64,000 bases of DNA from Kluyvera intermedia (GCF_034424175.1 NZ_CP139986.1:2108001-2172000), one strand, 5' to 3'; counted from the stretch's first letter, positions 7,854-17,160 are shown. Notes: a model not told the origin generated them from the letters alone. Numbers and translations are program-made.

Positions 7854-9845
7854 TCACATCATGACATCCGGCAGTTGCGCTGGATTATCGAACAGTGTTA
7901 CATGCGTCACTCGCTCGCCGCGCCAGAAAGTAAGCTGTGTGCCGAAAGCTGCGTGATGCACGCTCACTTCGGTTAACGGCGCAGATTTTGCCAGATCCCA
8001 CAGACAGACAAACCGTGCCTGCGGCAGATGATTGCGCAACACCAGATAGCTGAGTTCGCTTACCGCCGGGTTATCCGGTGCTAACCCCTGCCATAGCTCA
8101 CCATCACCCGCCAGCCACAGCGCTACCGTATCGTCTTCACGGGAAAAATGGCGTGGCTGACAGCCGTGCAGCGGTGTCATTGTTGAATCTGTCATATGAC
8201 GTAGCGGCCCACTAAGCGAGAAGGGCTGCGGCGTGCCGCTTTGATCCAGCGCCTGTGCCGCCAGATGGAGCGTCCAGTCAAGCTGCTGACGATGCGGGTT
8301 CTCCACCGTTGACAAGTCGATCAACACATCATCCAGCCACAGCAAACGGCGGCGAAAGCGCACTTCGCGCCAGGCGTTAACATCCCACTCGACCCGTGAA
8401 TGGCTATTCAGCACTGGCAGTGGTTTGCCCCAATCCACCTCTGTATCCAGCCAAAGAAAATCATCGCCCATATGCCAGCCCAGCACATCCGGATTCGCGG
8501 GAGGCTGGTTGGTTTGATTCACCGTCAGGGTGTTATGGGTAGCGCTGTTTTTGTAATAATCATAGTGCATTTTTGCACCGTAACCGGTGGTGCCCAAATC
8601 CGGAAGCAGCCAGCCGTCGCGCTGCCACAGCATCAGACCCAGCCGGTCATAATGGTCGTGCTCGCCGCCCCACGGGCTATGTTTAATCAATAGCACCTGT
8701 TGTGGTCGGCGCCAGAGCGTGATCCCGGCACCAGGGGCGAATAGCGACTGCTGTGGAATAAGAACCGGTGTGGTCTCCGGCAGCGACCGATTGCGCCACA
8801 GCAGCGTTTCGCGCTCATCGGGCTCCTCAGCCGTAAACTGCAACACCGCAGCGTATTGCGGGTCGTGCCAGATAAACCAGGCAAACTCATACAGATCCCG
8901 GTGATGCAGTTTTTCCTGCCCGGCAAGGCAGTCATTCAGCCGTGGGAAGGTGCCATCCGGCAACAGCAATGAGAGCGGAAACTTCAGCATCGGCTGATAC
9001 CACGAGCCATCAATCAGGCTCCAGCGAGTGCCGCGCGCCAGCTTCTCAAAAGCAAAGAACCCCTGTAGCGCGTAGTAGTGGTAATGCACCGACCCCTCAA
9101 ACCACAAGCCCTCCGCAAGTAGCCCATGCTCTAACTGCCAGCGCAGGCCGTACGGTTCATTAACGGCAAACTCAAGAAGCTCCTCATCTTCAAGGACAAA
9201 GCCCAGCACGGCGAGTGCGGCGCTGATTTTCACCTCGTGATTATGAATCTGTGGGCTTCGATGCTCGCGTAAAAACGCCGCTGCACAGCGCAGAAGGTTT
9301 TGGCTGATGTGTTGCTCTTCGCTAGTTGTGACGCTGTCACGAATAAAATCGTAACCCAGGGCCATATCCAGAATGCAATTGGCTTCGCACAGCGTTTGGG
9401 CGTTCATTTTCCCCGGGCCATTGTGGGGAATATCTCCATGGATTTCGTAGCCGGGATAGACATCCGCATACCCCATCAGTAGCGTATGGACTTTATCGCG
9501 ATAGTGTGATTCACCGGTCAACTGCCACAGTAGCCCCAGTTGCTGACAGGCACTGGCGTTGCGCCCGTTCATCTCCCGCCACCACGCTCCGTCCCACGGC
9601 TCGCCGCTAAAAACTTCACCGTCAACCGGGCAGGCGTGATGATGAGGGGAGTCTGCCTGCCAAGTGAGCCGCACCCCATGGTGCGGGCAAAAATAGTAGA
9701 GATTCCAGCTCGCAATCCCGGTCTGCGGGATGCGCACGTCGGCGTCGAGCATCGGCTGTGCATTCTTCACGAGCTGTTCAATCAGGCCGTTATTGCCGGC
9801 TGCACGTCTGGCAATGTCGGGCCATAGCCCAGAAAATTGTTTCAT
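7854..9845 (-). CDS. Heparinase II/III-like polysaccharide or oligosaccharide lyase
   Basis: A 663-residue protein with the architecture of heparinase II/III-type lyases: an N-terminal alpha-helical toroid (about 1-350) and a C-terminal beta-sandwich half (about 370-650). Family-like segments include HNHEVK (201-206), EGLWFEGSVHYHYY (245-258) and GGEHDHYDRLGLML in the beta half. There is no signal peptide, so it probably acts on imported oligosaccharides in the cytoplasm. A Cys/His pattern (CPHHG near 53, CPVDG near 72) could bind metal. Its ATG overlaps the stop of the upstream alginate-lyase-family gene by one base (TGATG), so the two are translationally coupled. Exact substrate and PL family cannot be read from the sequence. 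Confidence 0.82.
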   Translation of the reverse strand: MKQFSGLWPDIARRAAGNNGLIEQLVKNAQPMLDADVRIPQTGIASWNLYYFCPHHGVRLTWQADSPHHHACPVDGEVFSGEPWDGAWWREMNGRNASACQQLGLLWQLTGESHYRDKVHTLLMGYADVYPGYEIHGDIPHNGPGKMNAQTLCEANCILDMALGYDFIRDSVTTSEEQHISQNLLRCAAAFLREHRSPQIHNHEVKISAALAVLGFVLEDEELLEFAVNEPYGLRWQLEHGLLAEGLWFEGSVHYHYYALQGFFAFEKLARGTRWSLIDGSWYQPMLKFPLSLLLPDGTFPRLNDCLAGQEKLHHRDLYEFAWFIWHDPQYAAVLQFTAEEPDERETLLWRNRSLPETTPVLIPQQSLFAPGAGITLWRRPQQVLLIKHSPWGGEHDHYDRLGLMLWQRDGWLLPDLGTTGYGAKMHYDYYKNSATHNTLTVNQTNQPPANPDVLGWHMGDDFLWLDTEVDWGKPLPVLNSHSRVEWDVNAWREVRFRRRLLWLDDVLIDLSTVENPHRQQLDWTLHLAAQALDQSGTPQPFSLSGPLRHMTDSTMTPLHGCQPRHFSREDDTVALWLAGDGELWQGLAPDNPAVSELSYLVLRNHLPQARFVCLWDLAKSAPLTEVSVHHAAFGTQLTFWRGERVTHVTLFDNPAQLPDVMM

Positions 9846-11083
9846 CAGTGGTTATCCTTGACCTCTGCTGATGCGGGGAGCGGAGCAATTAGCGTGGTGA
9901 TATCGTCGGGGTATTTCGCGCGCAGCCACTGGGCTTTTTCGCGGAACAACGCGTCATCCGGCCAGGCGTGGGCGGCGGTGGCAATATTCCGTAGCGCTTT
10001 CTTATCGTCCATTTTGTCGAGGTCTTTCCACGGCCACGGTGTATCGCTGTTAATAAATCCGGCGATGTATTGATAGCCTTTGCGCAAGCTATGGTCGTCG
10101 AGAGTGAAGTTCCAGATATCAACGCCCGCTTTCTCGCCCAGACGCCCCAGGCGATTATAGGCTTCGAGGTTGAAGTTGCTGTAGTGCCACGGACGGGTGC
10201 GCTCCAGCTCCGCCATCTGGCGGCCATCAACGTCAAATTGTCCGGCAATGCGCCGCAGTTGGGTGATGTACAAACGCTTTTTCGCTTCGTCGTTTTTGCC
10301 GCTGAACAGCGCAAAGGTGGCGGCCTGCATATCAAAGTAGGTGCCGTGATTATTATGCCAGTTCTCTTCCTCAAAACCGTTCTGGCTGGTGGTCATCCAG
10401 TGATAAAACTCGCCGAACCACTGCTTGAGTTCCGCCACTTCTGACTCGCTCAATGCGCCGGAGGATTGCAGCAGGGCGATGGCGTCAACTACCTCGACCA
10501 GCGCCCGACTGTCGATAATGCCGATGCCGCGGCCGGTATTGATGCCAGGGATCGCCTGCGCATGCTGTAGATTTGGCGTCATACGGGTTTTTGGATTGAG
10601 GAACCAGCTTTTAATCTGCTCGGCGGCCTTCTGTGCGTAGCGGCTATCTTGTGAGAAATACCACGCCAGCGCCAGCGTGGACACGTCGTTGCTCATTTTC
10701 ACCAGGCGGTTTTTGTCGGTTGCATCGCTGTTGGCATCCGGGTTGGTTTGCCCATCTTTACGGATATACGGCAGCCCGTCTTTGGTGTTGGGGTCTGGCC
10801 ACCAATATGGCGGGAAGCTGTAATAGTCGTGCTTATTGCCGCTGGCGGCGACCAGCGTTTTGTCCATCACCGAAAACAGCGGGTGCTTCAATGCCAGGTC
10901 CGCTTTCTTTAGCAGCGCGTCCTGTGCTTGCACAAACAAGGGATCTTTAGCGGCTATTTGCTGGCGGCTGAAGGCCAGATCTTTACCATCAAGCGTATAA
11001 GGCTCTGCGGCATACAGTGATGTGCTTAGGCCACAACAAAGTAACGCAAGGCTGAATATTCCAGGGCGAGGTATTGAGTTCAT
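9845..11083 (-). CDS. Periplasmic alginate-lyase-family protein
   Basis: A 412-residue protein of the alginate_lyase (PF05426) superfamily. A signal peptide covers about residues 1-25 (ending LYAA), placing it in the periplasm or outside the cell. Conserved family segments are DYYSFPPYWWPDP, GLPYIRKDG, GIIDSRALVEVVD, NNHGTYFD and YSNFNLEAYNRLG. It is first in a two-gene minus-strand unit with the heparinase-like lyase and is divergent from an ABC importer. It is about 40 residues longer than its paralogue at 15814, with the signal peptide accounting for most of the difference. The substrate is likely a uronate-containing polymer, but the superfamily is broad and alginate itself is only one possibility. 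Confidence 0.82.
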   Translation of the reverse strand: MNSIPRPGIFSLALLCCGLSTSLYAAEPYTLDGKDLAFSRQQIAAKDPLFVQAQDALLKKADLALKHPLFSVMDKTLVAASGNKHDYYSFPPYWWPDPNTKDGLPYIRKDGQTNPDANSDATDKNRLVKMSNDVSTLALAWYFSQDSRYAQKAAEQIKSWFLNPKTRMTPNLQHAQAIPGINTGRGIGIIDSRALVEVVDAIALLQSSGALSESEVAELKQWFGEFYHWMTTSQNGFEEENWHNNHGTYFDMQAATFALFSGKNDEAKKRLYITQLRRIAGQFDVDGRQMAELERTRPWHYSNFNLEAYNRLGRLGEKAGVDIWNFTLDDHSLRKGYQYIAGFINSDTPWPWKDLDKMDDKKALRNIATAAHAWPDDALFREKAQWLRAKYPDDITTLIAPLPASAEVKDNH

Positions 11084-11233
11084 CGTGATAACCCTTCTAC
11101 AAATAAGAGAAAAGATAACAATAGAATTTTACCTGCCACATATTTAAGAGGCATAAGAGACAGGCGGTTTAATTAAAAATAATGTATTTATGAAAGCGAT
11201 GCTGTGCAGTGTAAAAGACAAAGTGATTTTTTT

Positions 11234-11249
11234 TGTGATGAGCTTCAAG
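11234..11249 (+). promoter_or_regulatory. CRP-like site 1
   Basis: TGTGATGAGCTTCAAG matches the CRP consensus TGTGA-N6-TCACA fully on the left and at 3 of 5 positions on the right. It is nearer the minus-strand lyase gene. Confidence 0.35.
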
Positions 11250-11409
11250 CTTATAGGGTTGAATAAAAAATGACGTAATTAATGCAATGTGAGTCACGGA
11301 ATTATACTTTTTTCTATTTTTGTTGATAATTTTAACAAAATCAATAAAATGTTATCTGTATGAATTTAAAGGATAATAATTTTAAGTCACTTTTCATGTC
11401 ACTTCCTGA

Positions 11410-11425
11410 TGTGATCTGCTTCAAC
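11410..11425 (+). promoter_or_regulatory. CRP-like site 2
   Basis: TGTGATCTGCTTCAAC has the same pattern as site 1 (TGTGAT-N3-CTTCAA), 176 bp away and nearer the ABC importer operon. Confidence 0.4.
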
Positions 11426-11609
11426 TTTTTGATTTTTGAAATACAATTTCTTTTTTGTGTGGTTGTATTGGAAAATACATTTCTATTTAATGATTGAAAA
11501 TAATTTTCACGCATCTTGTATTAATAGCAAAATGCTATTCATTTCATCTGAAAATGCATTAATTGCGAATTTAATTACCTTTGTGCCCTACAATAAAGGA
11601 TATGCAATC

Positions 11610-12899
11610 ATGTCTGCGAATAAATTACGTTCATTATTACTCCTTTCCGCACTGGGATTTGGCATCGGGCAGAGCTACGCCGCCACAACCCTTAACGTCT
11701 GGATCCGCGCGAGCAACGACTCCAAAAATATCTACAAACAAGAGGCGGAGAAGTTTGAAGAAAAAACCGGAATTAAAATCGAATACTTCAACGCGACCAC
11801 CGATTTTGAGCAGCGTCTGGCGCGGGCAACGGCGGGCAATGCCTTACCGGACCTGATCTTTAACGATGCGGCGTCACTGGGGCAGTTTATCCAGCTCGGC
11901 ATTGCCGATGAAATCGACCCCAAAGCGATAAGCGGCGGCGATCAGTTGTATCAGACGGCCTGGAACAGTACCCGCTATATCGACGGCAAATACTACGGCG
12001 TGCCAACTTCGGCGCAAACCTTCGCCCTGTTCGTGCGCAAAGACTGGCGTGAAAAACTCGGTTTGCCGTTACCGAAAAGCTGGGATGACATCCAGACTCT
12101 CGCCAAGGCCTTTACTACTCAAGACCCGGACGGCAACGGTAAAAATGATACTTACGGTTTTATCGTTCCGGCATCCACCACCCGAGGCTATGCCAGCTGG
12201 TTTATGAGCAGCTTTATCTGGCAGGCCGGAGGCGATTTCGTCAGCGACCATAACGGTAAATTCAGCGCTTCGCTCAATACCCCGGAAGTCGCTCAGGCGA
12301 TGACCTTTATGCGCACCATGATGTGCGAAAAGGTCACCCAGCCGGGCGCAATTAATGCCACGACTGCCGATGTTATTCCGTCTTTCCGATCAGGACAAAG
12401 CGGCATGTTCTTCAGCGGCCCATATCACATTGCGCTGTTTGATAAAGACCCAGGTAAAGATAACTTTGAGGTGGTGCCGGTCGTTGGACCAAAAGGTGAG
12501 GCGACTCTCGCCGAAGGCACCACGGTCTTTATGATGAAGAGCAGTCAGCAAAAAGAGGCCGCCCGCAAATTTATCGAATTTATGATTTCCCCGGAAGGTC
12601 AGGAAATTGGCATGGGCAAAGGCAGTAAGCACATTCCCGTTGTTCGTTTACCGGTGAACAAGAACGTCGATGTGAAAGCGGTGTATCAGGACACGCGCTG
12701 GGAAACCTTCGCCAAACTGTACAACGAGCAAGGGCGCTATGTGCCGCAAATTCCAAACTGGACGCCGGTACGTCAGGTGGCAGCCGATGGCTTTAACCGC
12801 ATCTTTGCCGACTGCAACAGCGACATTGCCGCTGAGCTGAAGACAATTGACGGCAAGGTAAACGCTGAGCTTGAAAAACAAAATGTGCTGGCTAAGTGA
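11610..12899 (+). CDS. ABC sugar transporter, periplasmic substrate-binding protein
   Basis: A 429-residue family 1 extracellular solute-binding protein of the MalE/UgpB type. The signal peptide is residues 1-24 (hydrophobic core LRSLLLLSALGFGIG, cleavage after SYA). The mature protein begins TTLNVWIRAS, and typical segments are LPDLIFNDAA, YYGVPTSAQTFALFVRKDW and GTTVFMMKSS. The start at 11610 has AAAGGA 9 bases upstream; a longer frame to 11436 would put untypical residues before the signal peptide. It is the first gene of a five-gene plus-strand operon (binding protein, two permeases, ATPase, lyase). It is inferred to capture acidic oligosaccharides released by the lyases. Confidence 0.88.
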   Translation: MSANKLRSLLLLSALGFGIGQSYAATTLNVWIRASNDSKNIYKQEAEKFEEKTGIKIEYFNATTDFEQRLARATAGNALPDLIFNDAASLGQFIQLGIADEIDPKAISGGDQLYQTAWNSTRYIDGKYYGVPTSAQTFALFVRKDWREKLGLPLPKSWDDIQTLAKAFTTQDPDGNGKNDTYGFIVPASTTRGYASWFMSSFIWQAGGDFVSDHNGKFSASLNTPEVAQAMTFMRTMMCEKVTQPGAINATTADVIPSFRSGQSGMFFSGPYHIALFDKDPGKDNFEVVPVVGPKGEATLAEGTTVFMMKSSQQKEAARKFIEFMISPEGQEIGMGKGSKHIPVVRLPVNKNVDVKAVYQDTRWETFAKLYNEQGRYVPQIPNWTPVRQVAADGFNRIFADCNSDIAAELKTIDGKVNAELEKQNVLAK

Positions 12900-12910
12900 G
12901 GAATGACGTT

Positions 12911-13852
12911 ATGACGCTGCACGAGACGAAGTCCTCGCCGCTAAAGCAAGCCGCTTCGCCTGACGCGACCGGATGGCTGACGGCAAAACGCAAGCGGGCG
13001 CTAATCCCGTGGCTGTTTCTCGCCCCCGCGCTGATTATTTTTAGCTGGTTTAAGTTCATCCCGATGATTCAGGGCTTGGTGATGAGCTTCTACAAGGTCA
13101 ACTTTAATCAGCCGAATGAGTGGGTGGGGTTTGCCAACTTCACCCGCGCCTTCGCCGACGTTGAACTGCATGCGGCAGTGGTCAACACGCTGCTGTACGT
13201 GGTGGTCACCATGTTCGCCGCTGCAATACTCGCGTTTTTCCTCGCCATGCTGCTGGAAGGCCCGGCGCGTCATCTGCGCTTTATCCGTACCGCCATCTTC
13301 TTACCGGCGGTCACCAGTGCGGCGATTGTCGCCGAAATGTGGCGCATCCTGTTCAACCCAACGCCAAATGGGGTGATGAACCATATCCTGAGCTGGTTTG
13401 GCATTGCGGATCAAGGGTTCCTCGCCAGCTCCGACCAGGCGCTGGGCGTCATTATGCTGCTGCACATCTGGAAAGCGGTGCCGTACAACATGGTTATCTT
13501 CATTGCCGGTCTGGCGGGAATCAGTCGTGACCTGTACGACGCCTCGAACGTGGACGGTGCGAACTGGTGGAACCGTCTGCGCTACGTCACGCTGCCTGGC
13601 ATGATCCCCGCACTCTCGGTGGTGCTGATGCTCTCCTTTATTCGTGGTTTCCGCGTCTTTGCTGAAGTGTACGCCACCACTGGCGGTGGGCCGTCAAACT
13701 CCACGGAAATGGTCATGACCCACATCTATAAACTGGGTTTCGAGCAGTTTGATTATGGCTACGCCTCGGCGGTGTCGTTCCTGCTGTTCACCTTTACGGT
13801 GCTGTTAACCATCTGTCATCTGACGCTGAAAAAACGTATCGCACGTTACTAA
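12911..13852 (+). CDS. ABC sugar transporter permease (MalF/UgpA type)
   Basis: A 313-residue inner-membrane permease with about six transmembrane helices. The EAA-type cytoplasmic loop appears as the segment ISRDLYDASNVDGANWWNRL, which contacts the ATPase. The ATG at 12911 is preferred over an in-frame GTG at 12896 because GAGGA sits 8 bases upstream. It follows the binding-protein gene by 11 bases and precedes the second permease by 9 bases. Confidence 0.9.
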   Translation: MTLHETKSSPLKQAASPDATGWLTAKRKRALIPWLFLAPALIIFSWFKFIPMIQGLVMSFYKVNFNQPNEWVGFANFTRAFADVELHAAVVNTLLYVVVTMFAAAILAFFLAMLLEGPARHLRFIRTAIFLPAVTSAAIVAEMWRILFNPTPNGVMNHILSWFGIADQGFLASSDQALGVIMLLHIWKAVPYNMVIFIAGLAGISRDLYDASNVDGANWWNRLRYVTLPGMIPALSVVLMLSFIRGFRVFAEVYATTGGGPSNSTEMVMTHIYKLGFEQFDYGYASAVSFLLFTFTVLLTICHLTLKKRIARY

Positions 13853-13861
13853 GGAGCCGTG

Positions 13862-14701
13862 ATGTTAAGTAAACGTTGGGATACCGCAGGGCGCTGGTGC
13901 ATCTACGCGCTGCTGCTGATTGTCTTCGTCGGGCCGTTCTGGGGCATTGTTGCCACCGCCTTTAGCGGTGCGCCGGTGAAACCGGGTGAGCTGTTGGCCT
14001 GGCCAAATCAGTTCTCATTCGAGAATTTCATCTTTGCGTGGATGGATATTGGCGTCTGGCAGTATCTGCTAAACTCGATTCTGGTGGTGTTCTTCGGTAC
14101 CGTGTTGCAGGTGTCGGTCAGTGCGCTGGCGGCCTATGCATTAGCGCGTAAGAAGTTTCGTGGCGTGGCGCTGGTCAGTCTGGTGATTCTCTCTACCATG
14201 ATGCTGCCGGAAGAGGTTATCGCCATTCCGCTGTACATGATTATCAACTGGCGGCTGCCGTTTATCGATGCTTCGCTTTACAACAGCTACCTCGGGATGA
14301 TTCTGCCAGTGGTGGGCTGGGCGTTCTCCATCTTCGTGCTGACCGAGTTTATGTCAGCCATTCCGAAAGAGCTGGAAGAGGCGGCGCGAATTGATGGTGC
14401 CAATGAATGGCAGATTTTCTTCCACGTCATTCTGCCGCTGGTGAAACCGGCGCTGGGCACGGTGGTGACCTTCGGCTTCATTATGATTTGGGATCAGTAC
14501 CTGTTGCCGCTGATTGTGGTGAACCAGGACAGCCTGAACACCATTCCGGTGATCCTCGGTACGCTGCGTACCGATGAGAGCATCACGCCGAACATTTTTA
14601 TCGCTATTACGTTACTGGCGATGCTGCCAAGCATCATCGTCTATCTGGGTCTGCAAAAACATTTCAATCGTGGGATTATGTCCGGCGCGGTCAAAGGATA
14701 A
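13862..14701 (+). CDS. ABC sugar transporter permease (MalG/UgpE type)
   Basis: A 279-residue partner permease with about six membrane segments and the EAA loop ELEEAARIDGANEWQIFF. Start ATG 13862 has AAGGAG 5 bases upstream; a GTG directly before it is less likely. It forms the heterodimeric channel with the preceding permease and is followed by the ATPase gene after 10 bases. Confidence 0.9.
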   Translation: MLSKRWDTAGRWCIYALLLIVFVGPFWGIVATAFSGAPVKPGELLAWPNQFSFENFIFAWMDIGVWQYLLNSILVVFFGTVLQVSVSALAAYALARKKFRGVALVSLVILSTMMLPEEVIAIPLYMIINWRLPFIDASLYNSYLGMILPVVGWAFSIFVLTEFMSAIPKELEEAARIDGANEWQIFFHVILPLVKPALGTVVTFGFIMIWDQYLLPLIVVNQDSLNTIPVILGTLRTDESITPNIFIAITLLAMLPSIIVYLGLQKHFNRGIMSGAVKG

Positions 14702-14711
14702 GGGGTTAGCG

Positions 14712-15806
14712 ATGGGATCTGTTGTATTAAATAGCGTGCGCAAGTCATACGGTGATGCACACGTCATTAAAGATGTGTCGTTGACTATCCCGGACGGTGA
14801 ATTCTGCGTCCTCGTCGGCCCCAGCGGCTGCGGGAAATCCACGCTGCTGCGTATGATTGCGGGTCTTGAGGAAATTTCCGGTGGCGAAGTACACATTAAC
14901 GAACGCAATGTCACTGAGGTTGAGCCAAAGCTGCGCGATATTGCGATGGTGTTTCAGAGCTACGCGCTGTACCCGCAAATGACGGTGCGCGAGAATATGG
15001 GTTTTGCTCTGAAGATGGCGCGGCTGCCGAAGGCGGACATTAATCAGAAAGTTAATGAGGCGGCGGCCCTGCTGGGGCTGGAACCGTTGCTTGAGCGTCT
15101 GCCAAAAGATCTCTCCGGCGGCCAGCGTCAGCGCGTGGCGATGGGGCGTGCCATTGTGCGTAAGCCGCAGGTGTTCTTGTTTGATGAACCGTTATCGAAT
15201 CTCGACGCCAAATTACGTACCCAGGTGCGTGGTGAAATACGCGAGCTGCATCGCCGGTTAAAAACCACCTCGGTTTATGTCACCCACGATCAGATTGAAG
15301 CGATGACCATGGGGCAGATGATCGTCGTGCTGCGCGATGGACGTATCGAGCAGGCGGGAACGCCGCTGGAGCTGTACGACCAACCCGCGAATCTATTTGT
15401 TGCAGGTTTTATTGGCTCGCCGGAAATCAACCAGCTACCGGGTGAGGTGGTATTGAGCGGTAACGCAACCAGTCTGCGCCTGAAAGACGGCTCGCTGCTG
15501 GCGCTGCCTGCTGGGTTACAGGTGAAAAATGGTCAGCAGGTGGTGTATGCCATTCGCCCTGAGCAGGTGAACGTGGTGCATGAAGCGCGCGATGACGCAC
15601 TGGCAGCGAAAGTGACGGCGGTGGAGAATACCGGCTCGGATATGCAGCTGTTCTGCGACACCGGCGGTGGGGCGTTTACCTCGGTGTTCAAGCAGCGTCT
15701 GCCGGTCAAAGAGGGCGATAACATCTGGCTGCAACCGAAACTCTCCGGCGTGCATCTGTTTGACGCGCAAAGCGGCCTGCGCATCGCGTGTGTGGAGGAA
15801 AAATAA
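14712..15806 (+). CDS. ABC sugar transporter ATPase (MalK/UgpC type)
   Basis: A 364-residue CUT1-family ATPase. Visible motifs are Walker A GPSGCGKST, the Q-loop in VFQSYALYPQ, signature LSGGQRQRVAMGRA, Walker B VFLFDEPLSNLD and the switch histidine in YVTHDQIEAM. The C-terminal third is a TOBE/MOP-like regulatory domain (AIRPEQVNVVHEA and following). The start at 14712 gives MGSVVLNSVRKSYG; the longer open frame reaching back to 14574 lies inside the permease gene. It completes the importer. MalK-type ATPases can sometimes serve several CUT1 systems. Confidence 0.92.
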   Translation: MGSVVLNSVRKSYGDAHVIKDVSLTIPDGEFCVLVGPSGCGKSTLLRMIAGLEEISGGEVHINERNVTEVEPKLRDIAMVFQSYALYPQMTVRENMGFALKMARLPKADINQKVNEAAALLGLEPLLERLPKDLSGGQRQRVAMGRAIVRKPQVFLFDEPLSNLDAKLRTQVRGEIRELHRRLKTTSVYVTHDQIEAMTMGQMIVVLRDGRIEQAGTPLELYDQPANLFVAGFIGSPEINQLPGEVVLSGNATSLRLKDGSLLALPAGLQVKNGQQVVYAIRPEQVNVVHEARDDALAAKVTAVENTGSDMQLFCDTGGGAFTSVFKQRLPVKEGDNIWLQPKLSGVHLFDAQSGLRIACVEEK

Positions 15807-15813
15807 GGTGGCG

Positions 15814-16953
15814 ATGAAGCTCTACACCCTGGATGAAAGCTGTCTGGAAAATGCGCGGGCGGGATTAAAGCAGCCATTTTCACCGTTGCAACTGGCGCTG
15901 AGTAAACTGGTTTCTGAGGCTGATGTCTTGAGGCGCGAACCGCCGGAAAGCGTGGTGCATAAAAAATTGCGCCCGGCGAGCGGCGATGCGCACGATTATT
16001 ACAGTCTGGGCACCTACTGGTGGCCGAATCCGAGGCGGCCCAACGGGCTGCCCTATATTCGCCGCGACGGGCATATTAATCCGCAGTGCGAGAATAACGA
16101 CACCGATACCTCGCGCATCATCCGCATGTGCGAGCGTTGCCTGACGCTGGGATTAGCATGGTATTTCACCGGGCAGCGGCAGTATGCGCTGGCTGCGGCG
16201 CAACAGATTCGCTGCTGGTTTCTCGATGCGGATACGCGAATGAACCCGCATCTGAACTACGGTCAGGCGATCCCGGGGATTGTCTCCGGTCGCGGCACCG
16301 GGCTTATCGACACGCGCCTGTTGTGGATGGTGGTCGATACCATCGGGCTGATTAATGCCGCAAGTGTACTGGATACTGACGATATTATCGGTCTGCACCA
16401 GTGGTTTCGCGATTTTAACCACTGGATGTACTACAGCGAAATCGGCCATTCCGAATACGTCTGGCACAACAACCACGGCACCTGGTACGACGCCCAGCGC
16501 ACGGTTAACGCGCTGTTCTATGGCGATAAAGGGCTGGCGTCGTGCATTATCGAGCAGGGGATCACCCAGCGGATGGCGGCGCAAATCGACCAGGACGGCA
16601 AGCAGACGATGGAGCTTGAGCGCACCATTCCGTTCCACTACTCGCTGTTTAATCTGGAGGCGCATCTGCTGCTCAATCGCTACGCCGAGCACGTTGAATT
16701 TGACCGCTGGAATCATATTCGTGACGGGCGCGGGGTGAAACAGGGGATTGATTACCTGGTGCCGTTCATCCGCGAACCGGATCTGTGGCCGTACAGTGAT
16801 TTGCAGGGGATAGTCTGGGATAGCGCGTTGCGGGTGTTGTTGCAGTCGGTGCGTGGCTATCCGAAACAGTCGGCGAGCTACCGTGATGTGCTGAAATGTG
16901 TGCCGCAGGAGACATTACAGCTAAAAGAACAGTTGATGTGGTGCCCGGGCTGA
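15814..16953 (+). CDS. Cytoplasmic alginate-lyase-family protein
   Basis: A 379-residue paralogue of the secreted enzyme at 9845-11083, sharing DYYSLGTYWWPNP (61-73), GLPYIRRDG (78-86), GTGLIDTRLLWMVVD, NNHGTWYDAQ and FHYSLFNLEAHLLLNRY. It has no signal peptide, so it should act in the cytoplasm on imported oligomers. Start ATG 15814 has AAGG 5 bases upstream; an in-frame GTG at 15808 is the alternative. It is the last gene of the ABC importer operon, only 7 bases after the ATPase stop, so its substrate is likely what the importer brings in. Confidence 0.82.
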   Translation: MKLYTLDESCLENARAGLKQPFSPLQLALSKLVSEADVLRREPPESVVHKKLRPASGDAHDYYSLGTYWWPNPRRPNGLPYIRRDGHINPQCENNDTDTSRIIRMCERCLTLGLAWYFTGQRQYALAAAQQIRCWFLDADTRMNPHLNYGQAIPGIVSGRGTGLIDTRLLWMVVDTIGLINAASVLDTDDIIGLHQWFRDFNHWMYYSEIGHSEYVWHNNHGTWYDAQRTVNALFYGDKGLASCIIEQGITQRMAAQIDQDGKQTMELERTIPFHYSLFNLEAHLLLNRYAEHVEFDRWNHIRDGRGVKQGIDYLVPFIREPDLWPYSDLQGIVWDSALRVLLQSVRGYPKQSASYRDVLKCVPQETLQLKEQLMWCPG

Positions 16954-16966
16954 TAACCCGGGGCAT

Positions 16967-16980
16967 TGCCCTGAGGTATC
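16967..16980 (+). repeat. Left arm of a 14-bp inverted repeat flanking the IS element
   Basis: TGCCCTGAGGTATC at 16967-16980 is the exact reverse complement of GATACCTCAGGGCA at 18410-18423. The arms lie outside the recognised ends of the IS3-family element, 133 bp to the left and 7 bp to the right. Confidence 0.6.
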
Positions 16981-17052
16981 CCCAGTAAATTTTTATAATT
17001 TAACGAATAAGCTAATGTATTGCTCTGAAAGGGAAACTCGCACTGTTCGGTT

Positions 17053-17075
17053 CCCTCGCCCCTTTGGGGAGAGGG
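17053..17075. repeat. GC-rich hairpin in the gap before the IS element
   Basis: CCCTCGCCCC-TTT-GGGGAGAGGG is a near-perfect 10-bp inverted repeat with one mismatch. It resembles short dispersed hairpin repeats seen in enterobacterial intergenic DNA. The rest of the 160-bp gap 16954-17113 holds no gene I can support. Confidence 0.5.
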
Positions 17076-17160
17076 AGCACTCCGTGCCTGACCTTATTTC
17101 TGGGGATGACCCGTCCTGAATAGCGTTGACACATTTAACTCGCACCTTGAGGAAAATGTG

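Larger units (their letters stand above)
11084..11609. promoter_or_regulatory. Divergent control region of the lyase/ABC locus
   Basis: A 526-bp AT-rich region between the outward-facing lyase and importer transcription units. It must hold both promoters. Two CRP-like sites are listed separately. A direct repeat of GTCACTT at about 11386-11404 precedes the second site. No confident -35/-10 pair could be assigned on either strand, and no regulator gene is encoded nearby. Confidence 0.55.
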
